From Ustilago trichophora (Eukaryota; Basidiomycota; Ustilaginomycetes; Ustilaginales; Ustilaginaceae), in the NCBI GenBank assembly GCA_900323505.1, contig OOIN01000008.1, positions 124,001-188,000 on the forward strand: a stretch of 64,000 nucleotides of DNA, read 5' to 3'. How positions within the stretch are numbered: position 1 is the stretch's first letter; each line of letters opens with the position of its first letter. Both the position numbers and the translations under genes were made by a program. Below the pieces are notes generated by a model, which was given only the letters and a program-made list of their open reading frames with translations, made no database searches and had not been told where the DNA came from. Positions 18,970-30,063 of this stretch are shown one piece after another.

Positions 18970-21900
18970 CTACTTGGGATTCGGCATGCTGCTCAGCCCG
19001 CTCGGAGGCTGCTGGTATCGCTTGGCCCAGTTCCAACGCTCTTGGCGATATCGCAGCGTCGTTTCCTCGTTGCCGCGCGCGTGCGTGCTGCCCATCTTGG
19101 CCATCGCTTCGATCAATTCCAGGAAGGCATCTCCCGTATCCCACAGCCCGCTCTCAATGTGCTCGTTGTTGAACTCGGGCAGCAGGTCGAACGACGCTGG
19201 ATTCTTCCATCCAGGGTTCTCGTCGCCGTACGTATCGAGCCACGAGGCTCCCGCAACGTGCGCTTCGGCGGCCATGGCATACGCATGTTGTGCAAGCACA
19301 CGAAGATGCCTCGGCAGTCGTACCGCGCGCAGAGAGGCGTCCATTGTCTTGCCCACTTCGTTGCCCTTCTTTTCGCCTTCACCGCTCTTGAATGTTTCCG
19401 CTGCCTTGCCTTCGATCGGCTCGAGCGCGGCATCGCGCGCTCGGTGCAGCGAGAGCAAGCGCTTGGCCAGCGCGCCCGTCTCCCACAGCACTGCCATCGA
19501 TGCTTTCATAGGATGACGCGAGAATTGCGGCCTCGGCAGCAACTTTCGTCCTTGGAAGTCGCGTCCTGCCGCGCTGTCGTCCTCGCTCTCGGATTCCGGT
19601 GCCACGCTGCCGCCCGCGATCATCTCAAAGTTGGAGCGCTGCTCATCCTTTGGCATCAAGGTCGATGCGATGCGCAGCGACTTGTTCGTCTTGACCGTGG
19701 TGCGTTCGGGGAACAGGAAGAAGAAAGCCTGGATCGAGGTGAACAGCCGATACATGAGGAGCGCCACCAGGCGCGAATGCACAAACGATGCGACACGCAA
19801 TGGCATTTCGGGACCGTCGTAGGTGACCGAGCCGATCCGGTCAACCAGCCAGTCGAGTGTCGTCTCCATTTCGGTGATGGCATGCTGCAGATCCGGCTCA
19901 GGCGAGTGACCGGTGCAGATGTCGGCCAGCGGTGTGTGCAACAGACGGGTGACACGACCGTAAGTGCGGAAGATGAGATCACGCGTCTGCGCCAGATATC
20001 CGTTAGAGGCGGGATGCAGCTTGGGCGTCCAATTCGAGCCGTGATGGATGTAGTCGTCGGCACTGGCGGGCTCGAGCTCCATGGTGTAGATGTCGAACTT
20101 GGGCACCTGCATCTCGGCGGTCTGCACCCAGTAGGCTGCTGTGAAGATGAGCGATACCTGCCTACGGATGGCCTCAAGTTCGATCGGGTCGTTGATCATG
20201 GTACGCGTGTCAAAGGCACGCGGGAGCGGCGCTCGTGGGTCATCGGTGCCACCCGAGATCTCGAGCGCCTTTTGCAGCACTTCGGAACCGTCCCAAGGTG
20301 TCGTCCAGCTCTCCGAGTCGGGCTTGGCATCGAGTTGGTGAAGACGCCAGCAATAGGCGAGGCGGAAGACCCACATTTTGCGCTGCTGAAGTCCCTTGCT
20401 GCTGTGACCATCTTCTCCGGCACCCATCTCCAACAGCATGCCGGTGGTAACGAGTCGCGGATCGACTTCGCCGCTGCGGATCTTTTGGAGCATGAGATCG
20501 TTTGCGAGGGACCAACTGCGACGTGCAAAGGAAAGCATCTGCTTGCGGTCATCTCCCTCGAGTCGCCCATAGTTGTTGGCGCAGCGCAACACGATGTCGC
20601 CCGCCTGCAGATCGAGGTCCTCGATGTTCATACTGTCTGGCAGAAGCAAAGCTCGGTGCGCCAAGAAGGCGAGCAGAGCAAGCAGGACGTGCGCTGGTGG
20701 GTCGAAAACGCCTGCGCCAGGCGCCGATCCAAAGAGGTAGCGAGATGGAATCATCTTTTCGAACGAATCGAGCGCTTCGAATTGCGAGATCGCCAGCGCC
20801 ACAAAGGGACGGTCCTTCTCGCTGTAGTAAGGCTTGAGTCGGTTGATGAGCATGGACTGGTCGTGATAGCGCGTATCGCCATTGTCTCCGCCCGCCGGCG
20901 ACAGCTTGGTGGCCGTATTGAAATAGTTGACGCTTCCGTCGGACTGCGGCGAGGCGCCGTGAAAGCCACCCGAGCCCTGTGATTGCGATGGAGATGCCCC
21001 ATGGCGGTTGACCTCGGTTGGGGAAGTACCTGCCGAGTTTTGGGAGCGCAGCAAGCTCGAAACACTGTTGGAACGCGGATGACTGGCACTGTCGGCTAGG
21101 GCATCCCATGCGCTGAGCGAAGCTTTGCTGATACGATCCTCGTTTCCAAAGTACTCGTAGGCGGGGCGCTTCAAGGGACGGTCTTCGGATCCCATAGGCC
21201 TAGACGAAGGCCCCGAGACGATGGGCGGCGAAAAGGTGGAGATGGAGGTGTTGGACTCGGACAATCGTCCACCGTAGGTGTTGGAGCTGTACTCGGAAGC
21301 GGACAAGTTGCTGCTCTCGTTGGAGCTGCGCTGATATAGCTCTGGTCGACCGTTTGCTGGAGCGGAAGCATATGACATGTTGGTGGCAGATTGTGATGGC
21401 ATGGCTGAGCCAGGCGCAAAGTGTTCATAGTGAGGGCCGCCTTTTTCGGGTACGCTCGCGGCTGCTCCCGACATCTCTGGCCAGGCCGCATGCGAGGGCG
21501 AAGGATTGCTGCTCGAGTTGGCCGTTGTGTCGCTCGGCGCTGTAAATGTGAATGCTGTGTCATAGTTGGCCATAGGACGAGGAGCGTGGTGCGCTTCATC
21601 TAGGACTCGCTTCTGAGCCTCCATGTATGCTGGGCCGGCGCTGGCATGACTGCGTGGTGCGCCGACGCTGCCGGAGGACTCGACACCGAATGCAGCGGCA
21701 AAAGCAGCCTTTTTGCCCTTAGGACCGCGTGGCTTTCGGTTCCAGTCAAAGACGCAAAGCTCTTGGGCTTTGGCCTGAACCAGAGCTTCATCGATGGTGC
21801 CATTTTGGAGAGTTGTGGCATTGATGGGCAGCATGGCGGTCTTGATGGTGGAAATGCATCCCCCGCATGGATTCTGACCATCGCACTTGGACTTGCGCTT

Positions 21901-22156
21901 TCTGCAAGGCTCGCAAGCAGCCCAGATCTGTTGACATAGGCAGCAGATGAAAACCAGAAACGAGGGGTTCAGTTGATCTGTCGTTCTTTCAATTCTTGCC
22001 ACATTGCAAGACCTTCTGTTGCGTCATTTGCAATCGAACCAAGCCCTTGTCCTGGCATCGCAAGCCATTACTCACCCTTTTGCGCTTGTTGCCCGAAGCA
22101 TCCATGGATGGATCAGCAACGCTTCCTTCTACCATGCTGCTCATGGCTTCAGGCAT
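18970..22156 (-). CDS. Zn2Cys6 (Gal4-type) fungal transcription factor with atypical finger
   Basis: Two exons, 22156-22076 and 21927-18970, flank a 148-nt intron (GTGAGT...CAACAG), phase 0; about 1012 residues if translation starts at 22156. The finger begins at about residue 32: C-x2-C-x6-C-x5-C-x2-C in ACEPCRKRKSKCDGQNPCGGC. The sixth Cys comes only after 33 more residues (ELCVFDWNRKPRGPKGKK), where 6-8 is usual. No splice pair would remove that stretch. The middle is Ser/Pro-rich (about 100-350). Residues 370-990 resemble the fungal-specific transcription factor (MHR) region, for example RPFVALAISQFEALDSFEKM and RKMWVFRLAYCWRLHQLDAK. The start is uncertain: the frame stays open upstream of 22156 and AACGTG after a possible CGCAG acceptor at about 22196 could belong to a further exon. 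Target genes are unknown. Confidence 0.85.
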
Positions 22157-23505
22157 GTCACGGCCTGATCGTATGTGTTCTGCCGACACGTTCTGCGGGA
22201 CTGGAATGCTAAGCGAAGCGTCCCTTTGTGGGCTCTGGATCTCGCTGCGAGATGCGATTAGAACGTCGACACGACTGGTTGGCGAGTCGCGCTCTGCTGG
22301 GCAGACACAGAGTCTGTCTTGTTTTGCGGATGCGCGGTCGTTCCTCGGGCAGATTGCGCTGGACAGTTGGTGAAAGGCCGGACGTCAATTGTGAGAGCAA
22401 GCACCGAAGAGGTCCGCGCGTGCTGTTCAAGTTTTGGCAGCCGAACGTATGAAACTGTAGCCAACGATTTTCACGTTTTGCAGCTTTCGGGCCGGTGGTA
22501 GATCTTTTGGCTGCGATTACAGTGAAGCTTTTCGGAGCGATGCTCAGGTACCTATCAAGAGTGTATCGATGAGCGGGTGATATTTTTGTCGAAAGGATGG
22601 AAGCAAATCGTTGCAGAGATGATTTATGGTCTGCCTGGTTTATGGCGGAACGCTATTGAGATGGGAACGAGGCGAAATGTTATGCTGAGCTGAAAGAGAC
22701 GATGACAACGATGGTGATGGTGATGAGCTGACGCGGATGATGGTGCCGATGACGGGATCAGGCGATCCAGCACTAAGGTGAGGGGAGAGAGAGACGAGAC
22801 AAGCCGTGACTGCGCAGATGGTGGTGACGCGGCGTAGCCGATGACTGATAGTCAGCAAGACCAGCAACAGCAACAGCAGCAGCAAAAGCAAAAGCAGTGA
22901 CGCAGCAGTCTAGACCAACCGAGGATCGGGATGGTGATGATGAAAAAGGCAAAAGCAAGGAGAAGGAGAAGGAGAGAGGGATTCGGAACGGACGAGGGAA
23001 ATTGCTTGTTGCTGCTTGCTGCTGCAGCGCACGAACCGACAGAAAAGAATGAAAGAAGCACCAAGCAGAAATCAGAAGCACAGAGGACACGCCCGCGGCT
23101 CTGATGGCAGTCGAAAACGCCAAATTTGAGCGGTCGCTGAAGTGTAGCGCAAGTGTGATGCGCTGCAGTGTGTTGCGTTGCGGTGCAGTGCGGTCTTAGG
23201 AAACACCAAAAGGGTGGGAGAAGGAGGTGAAAAGCTGCGCAGATGAGCGCCGAACGGGAGCCGTTGCAGCAAGAAATGCAGCACAAGCGCAGTGATGTTG
23301 ACGCAGCTGCGACCAAGAGTGAGTGAGGGGGGAGCGAGCGAGCGAGCGATAAGTGTGCACAGTGTCTACAAAATCTGGCTGGCTCAGACACAGAAATGTT
23401 AATTTTGAGCAGATCAGAGAGGCAAGGACGAGCGAGGCAGTCAAGCGAAAGCAAACAAGCAAAGGCAGAATTCCACGAAGGGCTAAATTCGCCGTTCGAG
23501 CTGAG

Positions 23506-23508
<3 letters not shown>

Positions 23509-23547
<39 letters not shown>
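23509..23547. repeat. (CT)n microsatellite
   Basis: About 18 CT dinucleotides in the gene-poor region upstream of the Zn2Cys6 regulator. Confidence 0.95.
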
Positions 23548-23549
<2 letters not shown>

Positions 23550-26500
23550 CTGTCTCTTCATCTTGTCTGACTCTTCGAACGAACCTTGACGGAAAGATTC
23601 AGGGATCGAATGACTTCCTTCTCTCTGTAAAGTGATTCTGGAACCGAGAACATTTGGAAATTTGGGGACGGGACCAAAGCCCCAGACAGGGCGCATCTCG
23701 ACGCTTTCAACCCACGTTTTCGGGATTGCCGTAGGCGAAATATGTAGTCACACAAGCAGAGAAGAAGAAGAATAAAAAAACAGAATAAAAAGAGTCGGCG
23801 GCGGCGAGCTCCTCTGAATTTGCTCAAGCGAACGAGGCAAAGTCACACACACCCTGAGAAGGCACAGAGATCGGATGTCCCGAGCTTGGTAATGGTGTGA
23901 ATCTAGGAGCAAAGCGACAACCACGCTTTGTTGTTGCTGCTTGCGTTGCTTCTGCTCGTGCTTCTACCTCAGAGCGCATCGTGTGTGAACGAAGAATCGA
24001 CGAGCCAAAAAAAAGGGAAATGCGGGTGCGCGTCCGTCCTGCCGTACTGTCCTTCATCTGCGATGCGTTTGTGGTCGGGTGCGAACCCTTGTCAAGCGTC
24101 AGGGTCGAAGTCAGGGTCTGTCTCCCAGTAACAAAAAGAAATTCACGCACAGACACAGAGGCACACGAGGGAAGGGGATAACACGGGACTTTGGATTTCG
24201 TGTACTGAAAAATTCCAAGAAGCGTGGGTGAAAAGTCAGAGAACGTTACTGGAAAGAGGAAATGAAAACGAAAATGAGCAATTTTTTTTGGAAGGCCTTG
24301 ACCTTTTTCTTTTTTTAAAAAATTAAAATAAAATTGGTGTGCCTTTTGGAATTCGGCGCCAAGCGGAATTTGTGGCCTCTGCTTCTCCCTCAAGGAAGGC
24401 ACTTGAACAGAATTCAATTCTCGAAATCGTGTCGGAATTCTGGCCTTCCCCAAAAACACATGTGACAGGCAGACTCTCTAGTCGACAGGATGCATGTGCT
24501 AAAGTTGCAACAATGCTCTGCCTCGACAGTGATCCAAACTCAGCTCGCTCGTTCCAAGTAGGCTTGCAGGATGCGCTCTTTCAGATCACTGCCAACTCTT
24601 AAGCTTGATCAAAGAGGCCGATTGCTGTTTGATACGTAAGCCAGCTTTACTACACAAACTTTGGAAGGAAAGCAGAGGAGTTGCAGTAACATGGATCAAA
24701 ACCAACCGAGAGTGACCGGTACTTTTGATGTTGATGACTCGCGGCAAATCGGCCCTTCCGATGCAAGAAGCACCGGCATCCGTCGTGTGTCGTGTCAAGA
24801 TGAATTCTCTGCGTTCACCTTTGACCTCAACAAAGACCGTTGACACCTTACGACTGGACTAGGGCTCGAACCACTTTCCAATCTGATTGGCGTCTAGATC
24901 CACCTGGCTTCTCAAGCTTAGGGTCGATACAAGGACGGACACTCCGACGAGGTCGTGACTGTGTCTCTTTCTTTTTAAATATCAGAAACGAACTGCGTTC
25001 CAGCCTTTGCAGTAGAGGCGCGGCTGGCAATGCAAATCACTTGGACAAATCATCGACACGCTGCGAATTGAATTGAAGGGAGACTCAGATTTGCACCTTT
25101 TGAATTGCGTCCACTTCCACTCTATGTACATCTTGCACTTTGCAGTAGACAAGATAGCCCGCACGCACGTTGTTCTTCCAGTGCTCAGCCGTGCTCTGCT
25201 ATACAGTGGGCCTGGCTGCAGATCAACGGTGTCCATTGTTGTACGTTGCAGATGCACTGCTGCGTCCTGAAGCCTATTTCAAACCCAACTCGCATCGCTG
25301 GAAAACCCACTTCCGTCTCTTTTCAGCTGGACAAACGGTTTTCCAACATCCTTCGTTCAGCTCATCCTCAACAACCCCATACAAACCGGCAGTTCGAGTT
25401 CATGGTGTCGGCGATCACCAAACATCATCTCGGCTAAAGCAAGCCATTTCGCTCGGTAAACACAGCCCTCTGACACGCAAAACAGTCTAGAAGCAAAGAC
25501 GTGCCAACTGTAGACATGCTAATCTCAAGCATCACTCTGGTGGTACAATATGCTTCGTAGGGCGAGTGTAGCCATCCACTGTAGTCAGCGCGTGACTTTT
25601 CCTCGGTGATGGTGCCTCCTTTTCACCGACGATCCATTGTTTAACCGATACCCGTCGGTGGCGCGCAACAATCAGGAGCAAAGCCCGCGCTTCCCTGTGC
25701 TCCCAATTTGCTAGCAGCAACTTGCGCTCTAGGTCTCGCTCGAATGCATACCCACAGTACATATTGGAGGAGGCTAGACACCTTCATCTTGGGTAGGCCT
25801 TACCTTTGGTCGCCCAAAGTGGATTGCCATGCTCCGGCTCGGCAGCTAGAACATCTGAATTACAACGGTATCTCCGCTTATTGGGCAACAAAAGGCGACA
25901 ATCATTCACCCACTCACCCACAGAAAGATCATTGATCAACAAAGATGGGCAAAAAAGCTTCCTCAGACACCGCGGCAATCCGAACAGATTCTCGCTCTCC
26001 GCCCGTCTCTACTCCCGGCATGGGCGTCCAAATATCAAAGCCTCGCCCCCACGGCAATGGAAATGAATTCAGCTCTTTGGAGCTCTCACCAACTCCTCGC
26101 GATTTTGTTTGCCCTTCGTCTTGCTCAATGCATAGATTCGAGGCGTCACTTGACTCGAGGCAGGAGACCGGTGCCTGCATATCAGGCCCACGCATGGATC
26201 GCTTTACGAACTACATTCCCTTGAACGCCAATTGCATAGTAAAGCACAGTCATGGCATACAACGGAGACACATAACCTCTAATTTGTAGAATGCCTCTCT
26301 TCGGTCACTCTGCAAGTCGATACTGACAGTGCAGAGCGCTGTAATGTCACTCCTCGACGTTTCGCGTGGCACTCTAGCCGAGCAGCTCGCTTCAGCCTGA
26401 CGCAGAAAAAGAAGCGAAAATCCATCTCAATTTCTCTGGACATCCAACCGGCACTCGGTCAGTGTCGAAGCAGCAACAGGTTCTCGACGTCTCCACACAC

Positions 26501-26813
26501 ACCGTCCCGTGTTTCTCATGCGTTCGCCGGCCAGCTCCCCTCGAAATCCTTTTCCATCTTCTGTCTGTTTTCTCTCCCAACGACCCATCGGATCCCTTCG
26601 CTGCATCAACAAGGTCGATCTTCGGTCGAGCAGTCCATCCATGATAGGATCGTAAATCCACGTTTGTAGAGAAACTGTCCAACGAGCCGGAGAACAATGG
26701 ACAGCGTAAGTGCGAGCTTCAGAAGATTTGCGAAAACGACAACTCCGACCCTCATTTTCACTCATGCAGGTGCGGGACCCATGCGTTTCTGTCTCGCCTT
26801 CAAAAAGATCAAG

Positions 26814-26854
<41 letters not shown>

Positions 26855-26855
26855 G
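26814..26855. repeat. Poly(A)33-poly(G)9 homopolymer junction
   Basis: A run of 33 A is followed directly by 9 G on the plus strand. No retroelement coding sequence, target-site duplication or other retrotransposition mark is evident beside it. Confidence 0.95.
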
Positions 26856-27654
26856 AAATGAAATGGAGAGAGCCGAAGAACAGTCCACTCAATCACTGCC
26901 AATACATACGCATAATCGCAACAACCGCAACAAATCTTCTTTATTATTTGGAGTTTGCTGCATCGAAGCCAAGTGGTCATGTATGCACGATGGCTTGGCC
27001 TAGAGTCCCAAAACGATGTTGTCGTGGTGACCAATCAGCTCAGAGGGAACATCGTCGGGCCCGCCATCACATTGCCTCCTCGGTGTGAAAGATTTCTCTT
27101 GGATGTCCCGTTTCCGATCTTTCAAGCCAATCCGCATCAACTCAACGAGACCGGACCGCGGTGCGATTTGGGAAGAGGTTCAAGGCTTGCGTGGGAATTC
27201 GGAAGGGATGTGAAAGGCATCGTTAACTCAGATTGATGTCGAAGACACGATCCGGGCGAGAGGAGCACTGAAGAGCCAAGACGTTGGCAAGCGTAGGACG
27301 TGCCATCGCTCTATTGTGCACGAGATGATGCAGGGATGCTCAATGCTCATCGGTGGGGCACGCATCTGCCAAAAAGCTATTTCATCGCTCCATTACGATT
27401 CTCTTTCAGCCCGAAACAAGATGCGAGTACGGCCAGCTTCATCATTTCTGCTGCCACTCAAAAGCTTGTCTTATTGGCCCTGATGTACATCTGCGTCAGT
27501 CTCAAGCAGACGAGGGCGTGTCATTCCGACGGCTTCCACAGACTCGAGTCAAGCTGGGCGTCTGGCATGAATCGTGCTGATATAAAAATATTGGAGCACC
27601 GCGCGCAAAGTTGATCAACTGAAATTTTGCTTGCTACCAACCGATCCACTCGAA

Positions 27655-29297
27655 CTAAACAGGACGAGGCCAAACGGTTCCATCACCTCGATCATACTCT
27701 GGCCCTGGGTATTCGTAGTGAAGCTTCTCTTCGTCCGAGTCCTACGATGCGGCGAAAGTAAGTTCAATAAAGTCGAAGAGGGTCAGTAAACGTGCTCAAA
27801 AGAAGCGCTCGGAAGAGGTGAAGGCTGTTAAGGTGCTCCAACAGCGCTGCTGTGGCGTTTGACTCGCAGCATGAAAGCACTTTAGGCGGAGAGAGTACGC
27901 ATGGAATGCTGGGGTACACAACAAAAGGAGGAGCTCGAATGCGACCGGATATACCTGTCAAGCCATTCTCTCCCTGACCCACTGATTCCTGCTGCTTGCC
28001 GAATGGCTTTGAACCAGAAAGTGGGTGCGCCATACGCCGGCACGGGTAGTTTTGACGGCGTACAGGTAGAAGGTTGAAAACTTACAGGTTCGATGATTTG
28101 TCCGTCGCCTTCGTACTCTTCGTCGATATGTTTCGAGAGGTGTTCGGTCGACCTTGCCGCTTGTCGTGATGTCTTGCCTTGAGAAGATGACTTGGAACCG
28201 ACTTTCATGTCCTTCATGAGACGTGCCAGCTGCTCTTTCTTGCTCGACTCGCGCTTGGCATCGCGTTCCTTGGCCAGACGCTCAAGCTCTGGGCGATAGT
28301 CATCGAGGTATTCTTGACGCGCTTCTTGGACTGCTGCGAGGAAATCCTCCATACCATCTCCAGTGACTGAGGATACACCGACGGCCCTCAGATTCTTGTA
28401 GAACTCGTCAAGGACAAGGCTCATACTGTTCATAAGGCTGTTCATGTAGCCTTGGCTTCCCTCTGCATCGTAGTTGCGGGCTCGCGGGTTGAGCCCCTGC
28501 TGTGTTACGGTCGACGAAGGGTCGGTTGCGTTACCTGCCGCCAACGCTTCTTGGAACTTCTCAAAGTCTTGCATCCACTCCAATGCAAACTGATGCGACT
28601 GCGCATCGGTCTTGTTGAACACGAGAACGAAGGGGAGCTTGGTCTTGTAGAGAATACTGCAGGCGTAGAGCATGTTGCTCATGAATGTGGCTGGAGCGGT
28701 GGTTCTAGGGGTGTCGATGATGTATGCTACGACGGTTGGCATGGAGCTGGCAAGAGCGTCGGTGACGATGGATCCTGATGCGGACCAGGTAAAGATTTCG
28801 ATCTGACCGGGAGTATCAAGCACGATATGGTCAACTTCCTTGGCTCGCTTCTCGAGAATGTTGAGCACCTGGTCGAATTTGGTGGTAAAGAGGTTCAATG
28901 CGGTCAAGATACCACCATTAGGACCGAGATTGTACTGCTCCATGACACGGGCATAGTCGACGGTGTCGCGGATGTCGACATTGGGTTCGTAGCCGAGGGT
29001 TCCAACAGCAGGGTCGAGGTTGACCATGTAAGGTGCGGTAGTCTGAGAAGACGGGTTTGCCGTTCCTGCGCCGGAACCAGCGTTTTGGTGCTCTTGCGCG
29101 TCTTGCTGCTCTTTGGCCTTTTCGTGGAGGTGGTCGTGGAGACTAGCTGTGAAGGTGGACTTGCCGGAACCAGCCATACCAATGACGATGATGGAGCTGG
29201 CTCTTGGAATCTCTGGGAGAAGTCCGAGGTGGGTCGAGGCGCTTGTTGGTGGTGGCGCAGCAGCCGAGGATGCTGCTGAAGCGGAAGTGGACGCCAT
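27655..29297 (-). CDS. NPA3: GPN-loop GTPase 1 (RNA polymerase II assembly/import factor)
   Basis: Essential GTPase that, with GPN2/GPN3, brings RNA polymerase II into the nucleus. Exons 29297-28086 and 27741-27655, with a 344-nt intron (GTAAGT...CTGAC...CGTAG), phase 0, give about 432 residues. Motifs: P-loop GMAGSGKST near residue 40, [20 protein letters not shown], the GPN signature [19 protein letters not shown] (G3), [10 protein letters not shown] (G4), and the helical C-terminal part [20 protein letters not shown]. The last exon encodes an acidic/aromatic tail, [20 protein letters not shown], ending in WPRPV, typical of Gpn1. The intron is two to four times longer than others here. If it is retained, the frame stays open for 67 further codons and ends at 27882. 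Confidence 0.93.
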
Positions 29298-30063
29298 GTT
29301 GAAGCTGAAACCTAGGGCCAGATGATGGTCGTGTGGAAGCTGTGACAGGAAGATGGGTTAGGGATTCTCGTGTTGCATTGCGCAGTCCTAAAACAAAATC
29401 ACGGAAGACGGATCATGAAAAGCGTTTTGAGAAGAAAGAAAAATTCCACCCTTGAAAAAGTGGAGCAATTTTGGATTAACTGGGGTTGTGAATAGGATCT
29501 AACATTTTGAAAGTGACCGCTGCTGAGCTGCTTTCAAGCGGCTGATCCGCCATAGACTGCACTTTCTGAGACATTTTTGACACGCACAAGCCTTTTGTTC
29601 GTTGGTTGTCAAGCTTCTCATCCATCCCATCTCATCCCATCTCATCCCATCTCAAATCACAATCACAATCACAGTCACAGCCATCACTTCATCTCCTCCC
29701 TAGAATCACTTTCCGCAGCCTTTTCCGCTTCCGCATAGCTTCATTTCGCAGTGCACTGCTTCCTGAGCATCTGACCTCCGTCCATCTACTCGACCTACCA
29801 CGATATATATACCCCACACGTCGATCCTCCCGACCATCCGCATAGCAATAGTCGCACCTCGAAGCGAATATCGAGATACCCTTGGCATACCGTCGTCAGT
29901 CTTCAGCAACTCTTTGTTTCTGCACAAGTGTACAGTCAATCCCACCCCAATTGCTTCAGCTGAAGGCTTCCCCCCATCTGGCCAAGATTCAGCCCGAGTA
30001 GAGCAGCTCCTCCGCTCTTGTCCCATAGCTGCCCATCCTCCACACCACTCCATCGCCTGAAGG
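29298..30063. promoter_or_regulatory. Divergent promoter region NPA3 (-) / SUN-domain gene (+)
   Basis: A 766-bp spacer. It contains a tandem 10-mer (ctcatcccat, about 3 copies, 29624-29653), followed by imperfect AATCAC hexamers to about 29680. An ATATATATA box at 29802-29811 lies about 255 bp before the SUN gene start and could serve as its TATA element. No gene is seen. Confidence 0.6.
29624..29680. repeat. Short tandem repeat: 10-mer ctcatcccat x3, then AATCAC-type hexamers
   Basis: Three near-perfect copies of a 10-bp unit, followed by four imperfect hexamers, in the NPA3/SUN divergent spacer. Confidence 0.9.

Larger units (their letters stand above)
22157..27654. other. Gene-poor 5.5-kb intergenic region upstream of the Zn2Cys6 regulator
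   Basis: I find no supportable gene on either strand. The longest reading frames here (for example 25945-26289 plus, 22852-23454 minus) have no recognisable domain and no coding-like composition. Content: purine-rich repeats of the CAGCAA/AAGCAA kind (22855-22900), a (CT)n run at 23509-23547, an AT-rich patch at 24283-24340, and a poly(A)-poly(G) junction at 26814-26855. The region must contain the promoter and 5' leader of the minus-strand regulator, and the 3' end of NPA3. An unannotated non-coding RNA is possible but unsupported. Confidence 0.5.

Noticed and set aside
18922..20982. 686-codon open frame on the plus strand
   Set aside because: Antisense shadow of the Zn2Cys6 regulator; Arg/His-rich, no domain.
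22640..23454. Leu-, Ser- and Cys-rich minus-strand frames
   Set aside because: They are translations of CAG/CAA/GAG-type simple repeats, with no conserved block.
24840..24910. Possible minus-strand tRNA around a GGTTCGAGCCC box
   Set aside because: T-stem pairs only at two positions and no acceptor stem is found.
25945..26289. 114-codon plus-strand frame starting MGKKASSD
   Set aside because: No recognisable domain, signal or splice partner; composition like the surrounding non-coding DNA. Kept out of the gene list.
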